From the NCBI GenBank assembly GCA_023388075.1, contig JAEWGX010000085.1:7963-71962 (forward strand): a DNA stretch of 64,000 nucleotides, written 5' to 3'. Shown here piece by piece: positions 47,542 to 54,991 of the stretch. Numbering within the stretch: the stretch's first letter is position 1; each line of letters starts with the position of its first letter. The position numbers and the translations under genes are program-made. The stretch is from Pseudomonadota bacterium (GTDB lineage: Bacteria; Pseudomonadota; Gammaproteobacteria; Burkholderiales; Burkholderiaceae_E). Under the pieces are notes generated by a model, which saw nothing but the letters and a program-made list of their open reading frames with translations, was not told the DNA's origin and made no database searches.

Positions 47542-48328
47542 GGCCGCCCGTGCGGGCCTGCTCGATGCCCTCGGCACCACGGCGGCTCAGAGCGTATCCG
47601 GCCAGGGCCTGGCGTGTGGGCATTACTTCGAGCACGTTCACGTTGATGTGCTCCGGCAAAGCGGTGATCCAGTAGATTACGTCGGCGATCTCGTCGGCTG
47701 TCGGCGCCTCGAGGTCGGCGTAGTAGGCACGGCCCGCTTCGACGCTTCCAAGGCGAGTGGCAGTGAAGTCGGTCTCGCAGAAACCCGGTTCCAGGCAGCT
47801 CACCCGTACGCCAGTGCCCAGCAGGTCGCAGCGCAAGCCCAGGGAAAACTGATGCAGGAACGCCTTGGTTCCCCCATACACGTTGCCACCAGCCTGCGGA
47901 TAGTGCGCCGCCGTGGACCCGATGTTCACTATGTGGCCGCGGTTGCGCTTGACCATGCCGGGAAGCACCGCATGGGTCACCCCCAGCAACCCGCGAACGT
48001 TGGTGTCCAACGTATCGTTCCAGGCTTGGAGCGACACTTCCTGGGCCAAGCCGATGCCGGCACCGACCCCCGCATTGTTCACGAGGACGTCGATCTGCGC
48101 GAAGGGAGATGGCAGTTGCGCCAGCGCCTGCGCCATTGCCGCCTGATCTCTCACGTCGACCTGGATAGGGTGGCAACCGGGACCGATCTCGTCTCGCAGC
48201 GCCTCGAGGCGATCGAGCCGGCGACCGGTGATCACAACCCGGTCTCCCGCCCGCGCGTAGCGACGCGCCGCGGCAGCGCCGAAGCCCGCCGTGGCGCCGG
48301 TTATCAGGACAGTTCTTCGGTCGGCCAC
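47534..48328 (-). CDS. Short-chain dehydrogenase/reductase (YdfG-like)
   Basis: A 264-residue classical SDR. The cofactor motif TGATAGFG is at 10-17, NNAG at 84-87, and the catalytic set is Asn110, Ser138, Tyr151 and Lys155. TGRRLDR after strand 2 suggests NADP preference. The end resembles YdfG-type 3-hydroxy acid dehydrogenases (YWITALPEHINVNVLEVMP). It begins with GTG at 48328, one base past the dctP stop, and overlaps dctQ, so it is embedded within the transporter operon. It probably oxidises or reduces the imported compound. Confidence 0.9.
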   Translation of the reverse strand: MADRRTVLITGATAGFGAAAARRYARAGDRVVITGRRLDRLEALRDEIGPGCHPIQVDVRDQAAMAQALAQLPSPFAQIDVLVNNAGVGAGIGLAQEVSLQAWNDTLDTNVRGLLGVTHAVLPGMVKRNRGHIVNIGSTAAHYPQAGGNVYGGTKAFLHQFSLGLRCDLLGTGVRVSCLEPGFCETDFTATRLGSVEAGRAYYADLEAPTADEIADVIYWITALPEHINVNVLEVMPTRQALAGYALSRRGAEGIEQARTGGRG

Positions 48329-48329
48329 G

Positions 48330-49379
48330 TCAGAGCTGGTAGTCGAACGGCAACTTGTGGCCCGCTTCCTTCAGGAAGCGTAGATAGGTGCGGAACACCT
48401 CCGACCCGGGTAGACCCTTTGCATCCTGCTCTTTCGCTGCCTTGGACGGCATATCCTTCAGTCGCTCCGCCCAGCGACGCTGGTCATCGTCGGAGATCTT
48501 GATGACGTTGACCTTGCCCTGCAATCGCTTGCGGGTGTCCGCCTCGCGTGCGGCTGAAGCCTCGGCCACCTTCTGCGCCGTTTCCAACGCGACTTCGTCG
48601 ATGATCTGCACCAACTCGGCAGGCAAGCGCTTGCGGCTGTCCAGATTCATGATGGGCGCCACCCCCAGGGTGATGCCGAACCTGGTCTCGTACCAGAACT
48701 TTGACACCTCATCCAGCTTGAAGCCTGGTATGAAGCTCTCGTAGATGACCCCACCTTCCACCAGGTTCGTCTGAAGTGCCTGGTACAGCTCGCCGACACC
48801 CATTCCCACCGGCACCGCGCCAGCCGCCGCAGCCCACGTGGCCGTGGTGTAGGAGGCAGCGATCTTGCGACCCTTGAGGTCCTCGAATCTCGATACCGGC
48901 TGGTTGAGGTTCATGCCATAGTTCTCCCCCGGCACCAGGGCCAGGAGTTCGGCATTGACCCCCTTCCGTACGGCCTCCTTGAGGGCGGGGAGCTCCCTGG
49001 TCATGCGCGTACCGATCTTGGCCACCGTCTCGTAGTCCGTGCTGCCGAACGGCACGTGGTTGGAGAAGTTCACCAAGCCCAGGCGCGACCCTTCGAATGT
49101 CGGCACTGTCAGGCCGATGTCCAGGGCGCCCTTCTCTACCGCCTCGGAGGTGTTGTCGAGCTTCGCGACGGTTCCACCCCATGCCTTGATGAAGCGCACC
49201 TTGATGTTCTTGGCGGCCGCACGCTTCGTCACCTCGGGCGCGAAGTAGGTATCGAACTGTGCAACATAAGTAACGGCGGTTGGATGGCCCCCACCGATCC
49301 GAACGGTGTGCTGTTGCGCCAGCACAGGGGCAGCGCCCGAAGCCAGCAGCGCAGCGACAAGAATGGAGAAGGCTCTCAC
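48330..49379 (-). CDS. TRAP transporter periplasmic solute-binding protein DctP
   Basis: A 349-residue DctP-family binding protein with a signal peptide (1-21, ending PVLA). It has the family pattern of ALDIGLTVPTFEG and FEDLKGRKIAAS at 166-175, followed by GVGELYQALQTNLVEGGV (194-211). In most relatives the stretch after LKG reads KIR, with the arginine binding the ligand carboxylate; here Ala174 occupies that place, so the ligand or binding mode may be unusual. A GTG at 49379 follows GGAG at 7 bases. It lies 14 bases after the cupin gene and just before the SDR. Confidence 0.9.
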   Translation of the reverse strand: MRAFSILVAALLASGAAPVLAQQHTVRIGGGHPTAVTYVAQFDTYFAPEVTKRAAAKNIKVRFIKAWGGTVAKLDNTSEAVEKGALDIGLTVPTFEGSRLGLVNFSNHVPFGSTDYETVAKIGTRMTRELPALKEAVRKGVNAELLALVPGENYGMNLNQPVSRFEDLKGRKIAASYTTATWAAAAGAVPVGMGVGELYQALQTNLVEGGVIYESFIPGFKLDEVSKFWYETRFGITLGVAPIMNLDSRKRLPAELVQIIDEVALETAQKVAEASAAREADTRKRLQGKVNVIKISDDDQRRWAERLKDMPSKAAKEQDAKGLPGSEVFRTYLRFLKEAGHKLPFDYQL

Positions 49380-49393
49380 AGGATTCTCCGCTC

Positions 49394-49945
49394 TTACTGC
49401 GCAGGCAGCTTGCCCGCCGCCACCAGTTTCTGCACGGATTCGGGCGAATACTCGGCCGCTGGCTGGTCACCGCCGATCACCCCGAGAATCATTCCCTTCT
49501 CGACGCCAGGGGGAGTGGACAGGCAGTGGAACTGTCGCTGGATGTTCGGCGGAAAGGAGATGACGTCGTAGCGACCGAGCTCGACCGACTCGTCGCCATT
49601 GCCCCCCTCCCAGGTCATCCGCCAGGTACCTTCGAGCACCACGAAGGTTTCGTTAGTGTCGTGCACATGCATCATGACGCCGTTACCCGGAGCGACTTGC
49701 ACGTAGGCCATGCCGAAACCAGGCTGCAGGTGCGAGATGTGCGCACGCATGTTGTCGGGCACCGGCGAGATCAGCCGGCCGTCGATGTTCGCCGGCGGCT
49801 TGAAGCCGATGACGTTCAGGAACGTGCGCTTGTAGCCGGGAAGGTCGGCGTCTGGCAGACCACCTTCATTGCGGACCAGATCGTCGTAGCGCGCCACGCA
49901 GCGCATGACCTCATCCTTCGAAGGCTTGATTACGGGAATCTCCAT
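49394..49945 (-). CDS. Cupin domain protein, first gene of the TRAP operon
   Basis: A 183-residue single-cupin protein. Cupin motif 1 has His93, His95 and Glu99 in HVHDTNETFVVLEG. In motif 2 (FPPNIQRQFH) the usual metal histidine position is Arg137, with His140 three residues later. The central ~50 residues resemble those of the cupin at 52281-52883, so the two are paralogues. Such proteins may be dioxygenases, isomerases, lyases or decarboxylases; none can be chosen. The ATG at 49945 follows AAGGAG. It leads the leftward operon and is divergent from the MFS gene. Confidence 0.8.
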   Translation of the reverse strand: MEIPVIKPSKDEVMRCVARYDDLVRNEGGLPDADLPGYKRTFLNVIGFKPPANIDGRLISPVPDNMRAHISHLQPGFGMAYVQVAPGNGVMMHVHDTNETFVVLEGTWRMTWEGGNGDESVELGRYDVISFPPNIQRQFHCLSTPPGVEKGMILGVIGGDQPAAEYSPESVQKLVAAGKLPAQ

Positions 49946-49974
49946 GCACAGTCTCCTTCGTATAGATGGATGCG

Positions 49975-50020
49975 ATCTTAGCCCGCAACGGGAACGGCAT
50001 CATACGCGTGGCGTGATGAT
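49975..50020 (-). promoter_or_regulatory. Candidate LysR-type operator and promoter for the cupin-TRAP operon
   Basis: An ATCAT-N12-ATGAT dyad lies at 49999-50020, with extra pairing inside (ACGC against GCGTG), a spacing and form close to LysR-type boxes. On the minus strand a -10-like TAAGAT is at 49980-49975, and the dyad covers the place where a -35 would be, with no good -35 hexamer, as in activator-dependent promoters. The site is in the 130-base gap between the divergent cupin and MFS genes, near the lysR gene of the cluster. Confidence 0.45.
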
Positions 50021-50075
50021 CCCATTCGGATGTCGCATGGCCCTGGACGGACGCCTGCTGCAACATCCGACACGC

Positions 50076-51263
50076 ATGGAGCACTCGCCACCGCCTCTCG
50101 GACTGCTGTTCGCCCTCTCTGCCGTTGCGCCGGTGGGCTTCAGCGTGGTAGTCACATCGCTGCCCGCAGTCGGTGACGCCTTTCTCGCCGGCAATCATGA
50201 GGTCTTCCTCGTGATGTCGCTGTTCATGCTCGTCTTCGGGGCAATGCAGCTCGTACTGGGCCCGCTCTCCGACCGGTTCGGTCGACGGCCAGTGCTGTTG
50301 GTCGGGCTTGCCTTGTTCACATCGGCCAGCCTGGGCTGCGCGCTGGCGAAGTCGCTGGATGCGCTCATCGTCGCCCGCTGCGTGCAGGCCCTGGGTGGAT
50401 GCGCCGCGCTGGCGATACCCCGCGCCATCGTCCGCGACTGCCATACCGGAGTCGAGGGCGCGCGCGCCATGACGGTACTTGCGATGGTGCAAAGTATCGT
50501 TCCCGCGGTTGCCCCGCTGCTCGGAGGGCTGCTCGTGGCGGCCGCCGGCTGGACGGCAGTGTTCTGGTTCTGTGCAGGCTACGGACTCGCAACGCTGGCG
50601 TGGGCAGCGTTGTCACTTCCGGAAACACGCCAGCCGATGACCCCGGGCACCGCACCTTCCACCCTGCAGGCCACGGTGGGGCTGCTGCGACGCCCCGCGT
50701 ATCTCGCCTACGTGCTCAATGGCGCTCTCATGACGGTCCCCTATGTGCTCTACCTGACGGTAGTGCCCATGATGTTCGTGCGCAGCCTGGACCTGCCACC
50801 GCAGGCATTCGGAACATACAACCTGTTGCTGGTACCGTGCATCCTGCTGGGCAGCTTCGCTGCAAGCCTGTTGGCGCGACGATTCGCTGTGCACATCCTC
50901 ATACGCTCGGCGTCGTTGTTGGCTCTGGCCAGCCTGGGGTTGGGCTTGGCTTTGGCCGGTGAGCTCTCGGTGTGGCGTATGCTGCTGCCGCTACTGCTCT
51001 ACATCACGGCGCACGCCGTGCTGTTCCCCTCGGCAATGAGTGCTGCGATCGCTGGCTCCCCCACGATCGCAGGCGCCGCAGCCGGGGGCATCGGATCCGT
51101 TCAAACCGGTTTGGGCGCCCTCGCCATCGTGGCAGCGGGTTGGCTGCCCGCCGCCACCGCTGTTCCGTTTCTTGCGATGTCTTGCGCCGCGGGCATCGCC
51201 GGGCTGCTTGCCCTGCTCATGGCCAGCGGCGGCGCGGCTGGGACGACCCGCGTGCGCGCCTAG
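50076..51263 (+). CDS. MFS transporter, Bcr/CflA-like
   Basis: A 395-residue twelve-helix major facilitator. The loop 2-3 signature GPLSDRFGRRPVLLVG and the antiporter-type motif region LGGCAALAIPRAIVRD are of the Bcr/CflA drug-proton antiporter kind. It might export a toxic intermediate or act as a second importer for the cluster substrate. ATG at 50076 gives a normal first helix; ATGs at 50016 and 50037 are in frame. The gene is divergent from the cupin-TRAP operon and its end overlaps the convergent lysR end by 47 bases. Confidence 0.85.
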   Translation: MEHSPPPLGLLFALSAVAPVGFSVVVTSLPAVGDAFLAGNHEVFLVMSLFMLVFGAMQLVLGPLSDRFGRRPVLLVGLALFTSASLGCALAKSLDALIVARCVQALGGCAALAIPRAIVRDCHTGVEGARAMTVLAMVQSIVPAVAPLLGGLLVAAAGWTAVFWFCAGYGLATLAWAALSLPETRQPMTPGTAPSTLQATVGLLRRPAYLAYVLNGALMTVPYVLYLTVVPMMFVRSLDLPPQAFGTYNLLLVPCILLGSFAASLLARRFAVHILIRSASLLALASLGLGLALAGELSVWRMLLPLLLYITAHAVLFPSAMSAAIAGSPTIAGAAAGGIGSVQTGLGALAIVAAGWLPAATAVPFLAMSCAAGIAGLLALLMASGGAAGTTRVRA

Positions 51264-52203
51264 CGCGCGAAGATCCGTCGGGGTGCATCGCGTTGGAAGC
51301 GATGTCGCGGATCTTCTGGCGCAACCAGCGATGGGCTGCGTCGTGCTGCGTGAGCTCGTGCCATACCATGGACAGGCGGTACGCCTGCACATCGAACGGC
51401 AGCTCCAACTGCTGCAGGTCCAGACCCGCCTGGGTGCGACGCACGAGCTCGATGGGGACGGTGGCGATCAGGTCACTGCTGGCTACCAGTTGCGGCACGA
51501 CAAGCAGACTGGGGACCCACATCACGATGTTGCGTGACAGGCCGCGCTGTTGCAGGGCGGCATCGGTTACGTTCTCGAAGGTGGCGGCGTTCGCCCCCCC
51601 CACCATCAGAATTTGCGGCTGCTTGACGTAGGTCTCCAGCGTGAGTCGCCCGCGCAGGACCGGATGGTTCTGGCGAGCGATGCACCGCACACGGTCCGTC
51701 ATGAGATCGCTGGTGCGCAAGCCCTCGGGCATCTCGTTGTAGTAGCCGATGCAGAGGCTTACACTGCCGTCCTCCAGGCACTCGCGCAGTCGTCGCGCAT
51801 CGGATGCGCTGACCACCACGCGTACTCCTGGCGCCTCGCGAAGCAACTGGTCCATCAGGCGCGGAAGGAAGAGCATGGAGACATAGTCGGATACGCTGAT
51901 CCGGAAGGTGTTGCGCGCGGTGCCCGGGTCGAAGGCGCCCTGCGGTGCAAAGGCGGCATCGACATGCCGCAGCGCGGCCCGCACCGAAGCTTCGAGCTGC
52001 AGTGCTCTCTCTGTAGGCACCATGCCGTGCGACGTGCGAACCAACAGCGGGTCCTGCAGCTTCTGGCGCAGCCGCGCCAGCGCATTGCTCATTCCCGGCT
52101 GCGTCATGTTCATGCGCTCGGCGGCACGGGTGACCTGCCGCTCCTGCAACAGCGCATCCAGGCACGCCAGCAGGTGAAGCTCAACGTTGCGATTCGAACT
52201 CAT
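51217..52203 (-). CDS. LysR family transcriptional regulator
   Basis: A 328-residue LysR regulator. The N-terminal helix-turn-helix (about 1-62) reads QVTRAAERMNMTQPGMSNALARLRQ then DPLLVR. The effector domain (about 90-295) has FRISVSDYVSMLFLPRLM and a second subdomain near TLETYVKQPQILMVGG. It is the only regulator in the accessory cluster and should activate the TRAP operon in response to its substrate or a product; the dyad at 49999-50020 is a possible target. It follows the second cupin by 77 bases on the same strand and may be cotranscribed with it. Confidence 0.9.
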   Translation of the reverse strand: MSSNRNVELHLLACLDALLQERQVTRAAERMNMTQPGMSNALARLRQKLQDPLLVRTSHGMVPTERALQLEASVRAALRHVDAAFAPQGAFDPGTARNTFRISVSDYVSMLFLPRLMDQLLREAPGVRVVVSASDARRLRECLEDGSVSLCIGYYNEMPEGLRTSDLMTDRVRCIARQNHPVLRGRLTLETYVKQPQILMVGGANAATFENVTDAALQQRGLSRNIVMWVPSLLVVPQLVASSDLIATVPIELVRRTQAGLDLQQLELPFDVQAYRLSMVWHELTQHDAAHRWLRQKIRDIASNAMHPDGSSRARRARGSSQPRRRWP

Positions 52204-52280
52204 CGGGCCCCCGGCGGGCGGACGGCCGCGATGATACCTTGATGAGTTCGACCCGGCCGGTCGGCGCCGGTGGGACATGC

Positions 52281-52883
52281 TCAAGTAGGCAAGGGAACAT
52301 CCATGCCTGCCGTGAAGAGGAGGCCCTTGGCCTCCATCCGCTGACGCACCTCGGATCCGAACTTCTGGAGAATCACCTCGCCCAGGCGGGGCGTCAGGTC
52401 CACGTCCTGGAACCGATCCCGCTGGCCCTGGATGAACACCAGCAGGTTGGCCGGCCGGTCCGAGATGTTGGTGAAGTTCCGAGTAACGCCAGGCGGTACC
52501 GCCACCATGTCGTAGGGTTCCAGCACGAGCTCATGCTCGCCCTCATCGCCCCAACTCACCCGGAAGCGTCCGTCCAGGCAGAAGAACGTCTCGTGCGTAT
52601 AGTGGTGCGCATGAAGGGGCGATCCATTGCCGGGCGGACAGCGCGCGATGTTCACCGTGAACACCTCGCCGCCGTCTCCACCCGTCACCGGTGGCTCCTC
52701 GCCAGTGGCGCTGCGTAGCCCGGCAGGCCCCATCAGGATGAATGTCTCGTCCGCGGACACGGTGCTGTAGGCTTCCGCGGGAATGCCGTCGGCAGCGTCG
52801 AATTGCTGCTTGACCGGCTTGAGATCCTTGTAGCGTACCAGCCGCTTGCTCATTTCGGCTGGAGTGGGAGTGATAGTCTTCAT
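52281..52883 (-). CDS. Cupin domain protein, paralogue of the cupin at 49394-49945
   Basis: A 200-residue cupin. Motif 1 has His91, His93 and Glu98 in HAHHYTHETFFCLDG, and motif 2 reads PPGVTRNFTN with Arg135 where the metal-binding histidine is usual. The region from the first histidine through YDMVAVPP aligns with the other cupin of the cluster, including the arginine, so they descend from one gene. The ATG at 52883 follows AGGAGACGCC. It is the first of the leftward cupin-lysR pair at the right edge of the accessory cluster; 164 bases upstream to the next gene hold its presumed promoter. Confidence 0.8.
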   Translation of the reverse strand: MKTITPTPAEMSKRLVRYKDLKPVKQQFDAADGIPAEAYSTVSADETFILMGPAGLRSATGEEPPVTGGDGGEVFTVNIARCPPGNGSPLHAHHYTHETFFCLDGRFRVSWGDEGEHELVLEPYDMVAVPPGVTRNFTNISDRPANLLVFIQGQRDRFQDVDLTPRLGEVILQKFGSEVRQRMEAKGLLFTAGMDVPLPT

Positions 52884-53047
52884 GGCGTCTCCTGCGCAGT
52901 AGAGGGACTAGCCTCCCATTTCAGCAAAGTGCGGCGGAAGGGGCCATTCCTGCCGAGTGATTGGCCCATACGCGGCCGCAATGGCCACGTGGCTTGCCGG
53001 AGCGGCGCACTCGCGGAGTCGGCGCGCAGGCGCGTCCGGAACCCGGG

Positions 53048-53227
53048 TCAGTAGAGCCGCTGCACGAACATCACCGCGAAGAACACCAGGGCCGCGGCCA
53101 GTCCGCCCATCAACGTGCGCCGCGCATGGACGAGATACGTGCGGTTGCCGGTCCGAAGGTAGGCGATCGCGAAGCCGACCACGGCGAGCGCGACGAGCAC
53201 GGCGGCGATCCTGAGCAGAGCGAGCAT
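53048..53227 (-). CDS. Small two-helix membrane protein, unknown
   Basis: A 59-residue protein starting MLALLRIAAVLVALAVVGFA with two predicted membrane helices (about 3-22 and 39-56) separated by a basic loop (RTGNRTYLVHARR). It starts 29 bases after the lpxC stop on the same strand and has backbone-like codon use, so it is probably the last gene of the lpxC group. I do not recognise the family. The coding call rests on frame, hydrophobic pattern and position. Confidence 0.6.
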   Translation of the reverse strand: MLALLRIAAVLVALAVVGFAIAYLRTGNRTYLVHARRTLMGGLAAALVFFAVMFVQRLY

Positions 53228-53256
53228 GTCTGCGTTGAGGCGGCGCGGGCGCCAGG

Positions 53257-54186
53257 TCAGGCCTGGAGCCAGTCCAGGGCGAATGCCGGCGGCGCGTTGC
53301 GGCGATTGGCGAAGGTCGCGATCTCCCAGGCCGACTTGTCGGCCAGCACGGCCCGGACCAGCTGGTTGTTCAGGGCATGGCCCGACTTGCGCGCATGGTA
53401 GGCGCCCAGGATGGGATGCCCGATCAGATAGAGGTCGCCGATGGCATCCAGCGCCTTGTGCTTGGCGAACTCGTCCCGATAGCGCAGGCCGTCCTGGTTC
53501 AGCACCCGGCGTTCGTCCACCACGATGGCGTTGTCCAGGCTTCCGCCCAGCGCGAGCCCGTGGGTGCGCAGCGCCTCCACCTCCTGCGCCATGGCGAAGG
53601 TGCGTGCCCGCGCGATCTCTCGCACGTAGGACGTCTGGGCGAAGTCGATCTCCACCCGCTGGCCGGTGGCATCGATCACCGCCTGGCCGAAGTCGATCTC
53701 GAAGCTCACCTTGAAGCCGAAGTGCGGCTCCAGCCGCACCCATTTGTCGCCTTCGCGGATCTCCACCGGGCTCAGGATGCGGATGAAGCGCTTGGCGGCC
53801 GCCTGCTCCATCAGGCCGGCCGACTGCAGCAGGTAGACGAAGGAGCCGGAGGATCCGTCGAGGATGGGCACCTCGCCGCCGGTGATGTCCACCAGCGCGT
53901 TGTCGATGCCGAGGCCGGCGAACGCCGACATGAGATGCTCCACGGTGAAGACCTTGATGTCCCGCCCGGGCCCCTCGATCGCTGCCGAGAGGGTGGAGGC
54001 GAGCCGGGTATCGGTCACGTGATGAGCCTGCGCCGGCAGCACCACCGGCGGATCGAGATCGACGCGGCGAAACGCGATGCCGCTGTTGACCGCGGCAGGC
54101 CTGATGGTCAGGTCCACGCGCTGCCCCGAATGCAACCCGATGCCGGTGGTCTGGACGGGCTGCTTGAGGGTGCGTTGTCTGATCAT
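53257..54186 (-). CDS. lpxC: UDP-3-O-acyl-N-acetylglucosamine deacetylase
   Basis: A 309-residue zinc deacetylase committing UDP-3-O-acyl-GlcNAc to lipid A. Glu83 and His84 in [11 protein letters not shown] form part of the active site, and HKALDAIGD and SGHALNN supply the remaining zinc ligands and base. The opening [19 protein letters not shown] is typical. It lies 19 bases downstream of the peroxiredoxin and close to ftsZ, as usual at the end of the dcw cluster. Confidence 0.97.
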   Translation of the reverse strand: MIRQRTLKQPVQTTGIGLHSGQRVDLTIRPAAVNSGIAFRRVDLDPPVVLPAQAHHVTDTRLASTLSAAIEGPGRDIKVFTVEHLMSAFAGLGIDNALVDITGGEVPILDGSSGSFVYLLQSAGLMEQAAAKRFIRILSPVEIREGDKWVRLEPHFGFKVSFEIDFGQAVIDATGQRVEIDFAQTSYVREIARARTFAMAQEVEALRTHGLALGGSLDNAIVVDERRVLNQDGLRYRDEFAKHKALDAIGDLYLIGHPILGAYHARKSGHALNNQLVRAVLADKSAWEIATFANRRNAPPAFALDWLQA

Positions 54187-54205
54187 GAGGCCGCGGCCGG
54201 CGGCT

Positions 54206-54709
54206 CTAGAGCGCGGCGAGCAGGGTTTCCGCGCCACTCACCTCGAACTTGCCGGGCGCTTCGCGGTTCAGCGCCTTGACGACGCCGTCCTCGACCAGCA
54301 TGGAATAGCGGTCCGAGCGCACGCCCATGCCACGGGCGGTGAGATCGAGCGTGAGGCCGCAGGCCTTGGAAAACTCGGCGCTGCCGTCGGCGAGCATGCG
54401 GACCTTGCCGGCCGACTCCTGGTCCCGTGCCCAGGCGCCCATGACGAACGGGTCGTTCACCGACACGCACCAGATCTCGTCGACGCCCTTGGCCTTGAGC
54501 TTGTCGTGGTTCTGCAGGTAGCTCGGCACGTGCTTGGCGGAGCAGGTGGGCGTGAACGCGCCCGGCAGGCCGAAGATCACGATCTTCTTGCCCTTCACCA
54601 TGTCCGAGACCTTGAACGAATTGGGGCCGATGGAGCAGCCGTTGCCTTCGACTTCGATGAACTCCTGCAGCGTCGCGTCGGGGAGCTTGTCGCCTGGTTT
54701 GATGGTCAT
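54206..54709 (-). CDS. Peroxiredoxin (Prx5 type)
   Basis: A 167-residue thiol peroxidase. The peroxidatic cysteine is Cys56 in [13 protein letters not shown] and the surroundings ([27 protein letters not shown]) are those of Prx5/AhpE-like peroxiredoxins reducing hydrogen and alkyl peroxides. The start ATG at 54709 ([10 protein letters not shown]) matches the family opening; an upstream frame adds 20 residues without homology. A peroxiredoxin between ftsZ and lpxC is common in betaproteobacteria. Confidence 0.93.
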   Translation of the reverse strand: MTIKPGDKLPDATLQEFIEVEGNGCSIGPNSFKVSDMVKGKKIVIFGLPGAFTPTCSAKHVPSYLQNHDKLKAKGVDEIWCVSVNDPFVMGAWARDQESAGKVRMLADGSAEFSKACGLTLDLTARGMGVRSDRYSMLVEDGVVKALNREAPGKFEVSGAETLLAAL

Positions 54710-54773
54710 GCCGGTGCCCTCTACCTTGTAGTCTCTAGCCGGAACCCGCGGCGAGGCGGGGTCCGACATTCAT

Positions 54774-54789
54774 CCCGTCGGCTGACGGG
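54774..54789. terminator. Short stem-loop in the ftsZ-peroxiredoxin gap
   Basis: CCCGTC (54774-54779) pairs with GACGGG (54784-54789) over a GGCT loop. It is the weaker of two hairpins in the 282-base gap between ftsZ and the peroxiredoxin gene. No T-run is present. Confidence 0.25.
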
Positions 54790-54890
54790 GCCTTCGGTAT
54801 TCTATTCCGGTGGGCTCCAACCCTCCGGATGCCCCTGGCATGCGCGTCTCCCGTCCGAAGATCGCCCGTGCCAAGATCATCCAGAAGGAC

Positions 54891-54919
54891 GGGTCGGCCG
54901 GAAGGCCGGCGGCCGACCC
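54891..54919 (-). terminator. Strong stem-loop downstream of ftsZ
   Basis: GGGTCGGCCG (54891-54900) pairs perfectly with CGGCCGACCC (54910-54919), a 10-base stem with a 9-base loop. It lies 72 bases past the ftsZ stop in the direction of transcription and probably ends or attenuates the long dcw transcript. There is no T-run, only a pyrimidine-rich TCCTTCT after the stem on the minus strand. Confidence 0.5.
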
Positions 54920-54991
54920 CACGCCCTGGTGCGGCGCCCCGCCAGGCGACGTCCGTCGCACGGCGGCGCGCCGACCACTGCCCGGCATGGC

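Larger units (their letters stand above)
44870..53000. other. Accessory gene cluster inserted between dciA and lpxC
   Basis: Nine genes with no role in cell division or secretion sit between dciA and the lpxC block, which are normally close together in betaproteobacteria. Lines sampled by eye in this stretch are often 55-67 percent GC, against about 70-78 percent in the neighbouring lpxC-murC genes. The content is an uptake system (TRAP dctP, dctQ, dctM), an SDR, an alpha/beta hydrolase, two paralogous cupins, an MFS exporter and a LysR regulator. No integrase, transposase, tRNA or flanking direct repeat was found, so the mode of arrival is unknown. Edges are approximate. Confidence 0.65.

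Noticed and set aside
44870..53000. Possible prophage or integrative element around the accessory cluster
   Set aside because: No integrase, recombinase, transposase, tRNA target or direct flanking repeat was seen; only gene content and composition support acquisition.
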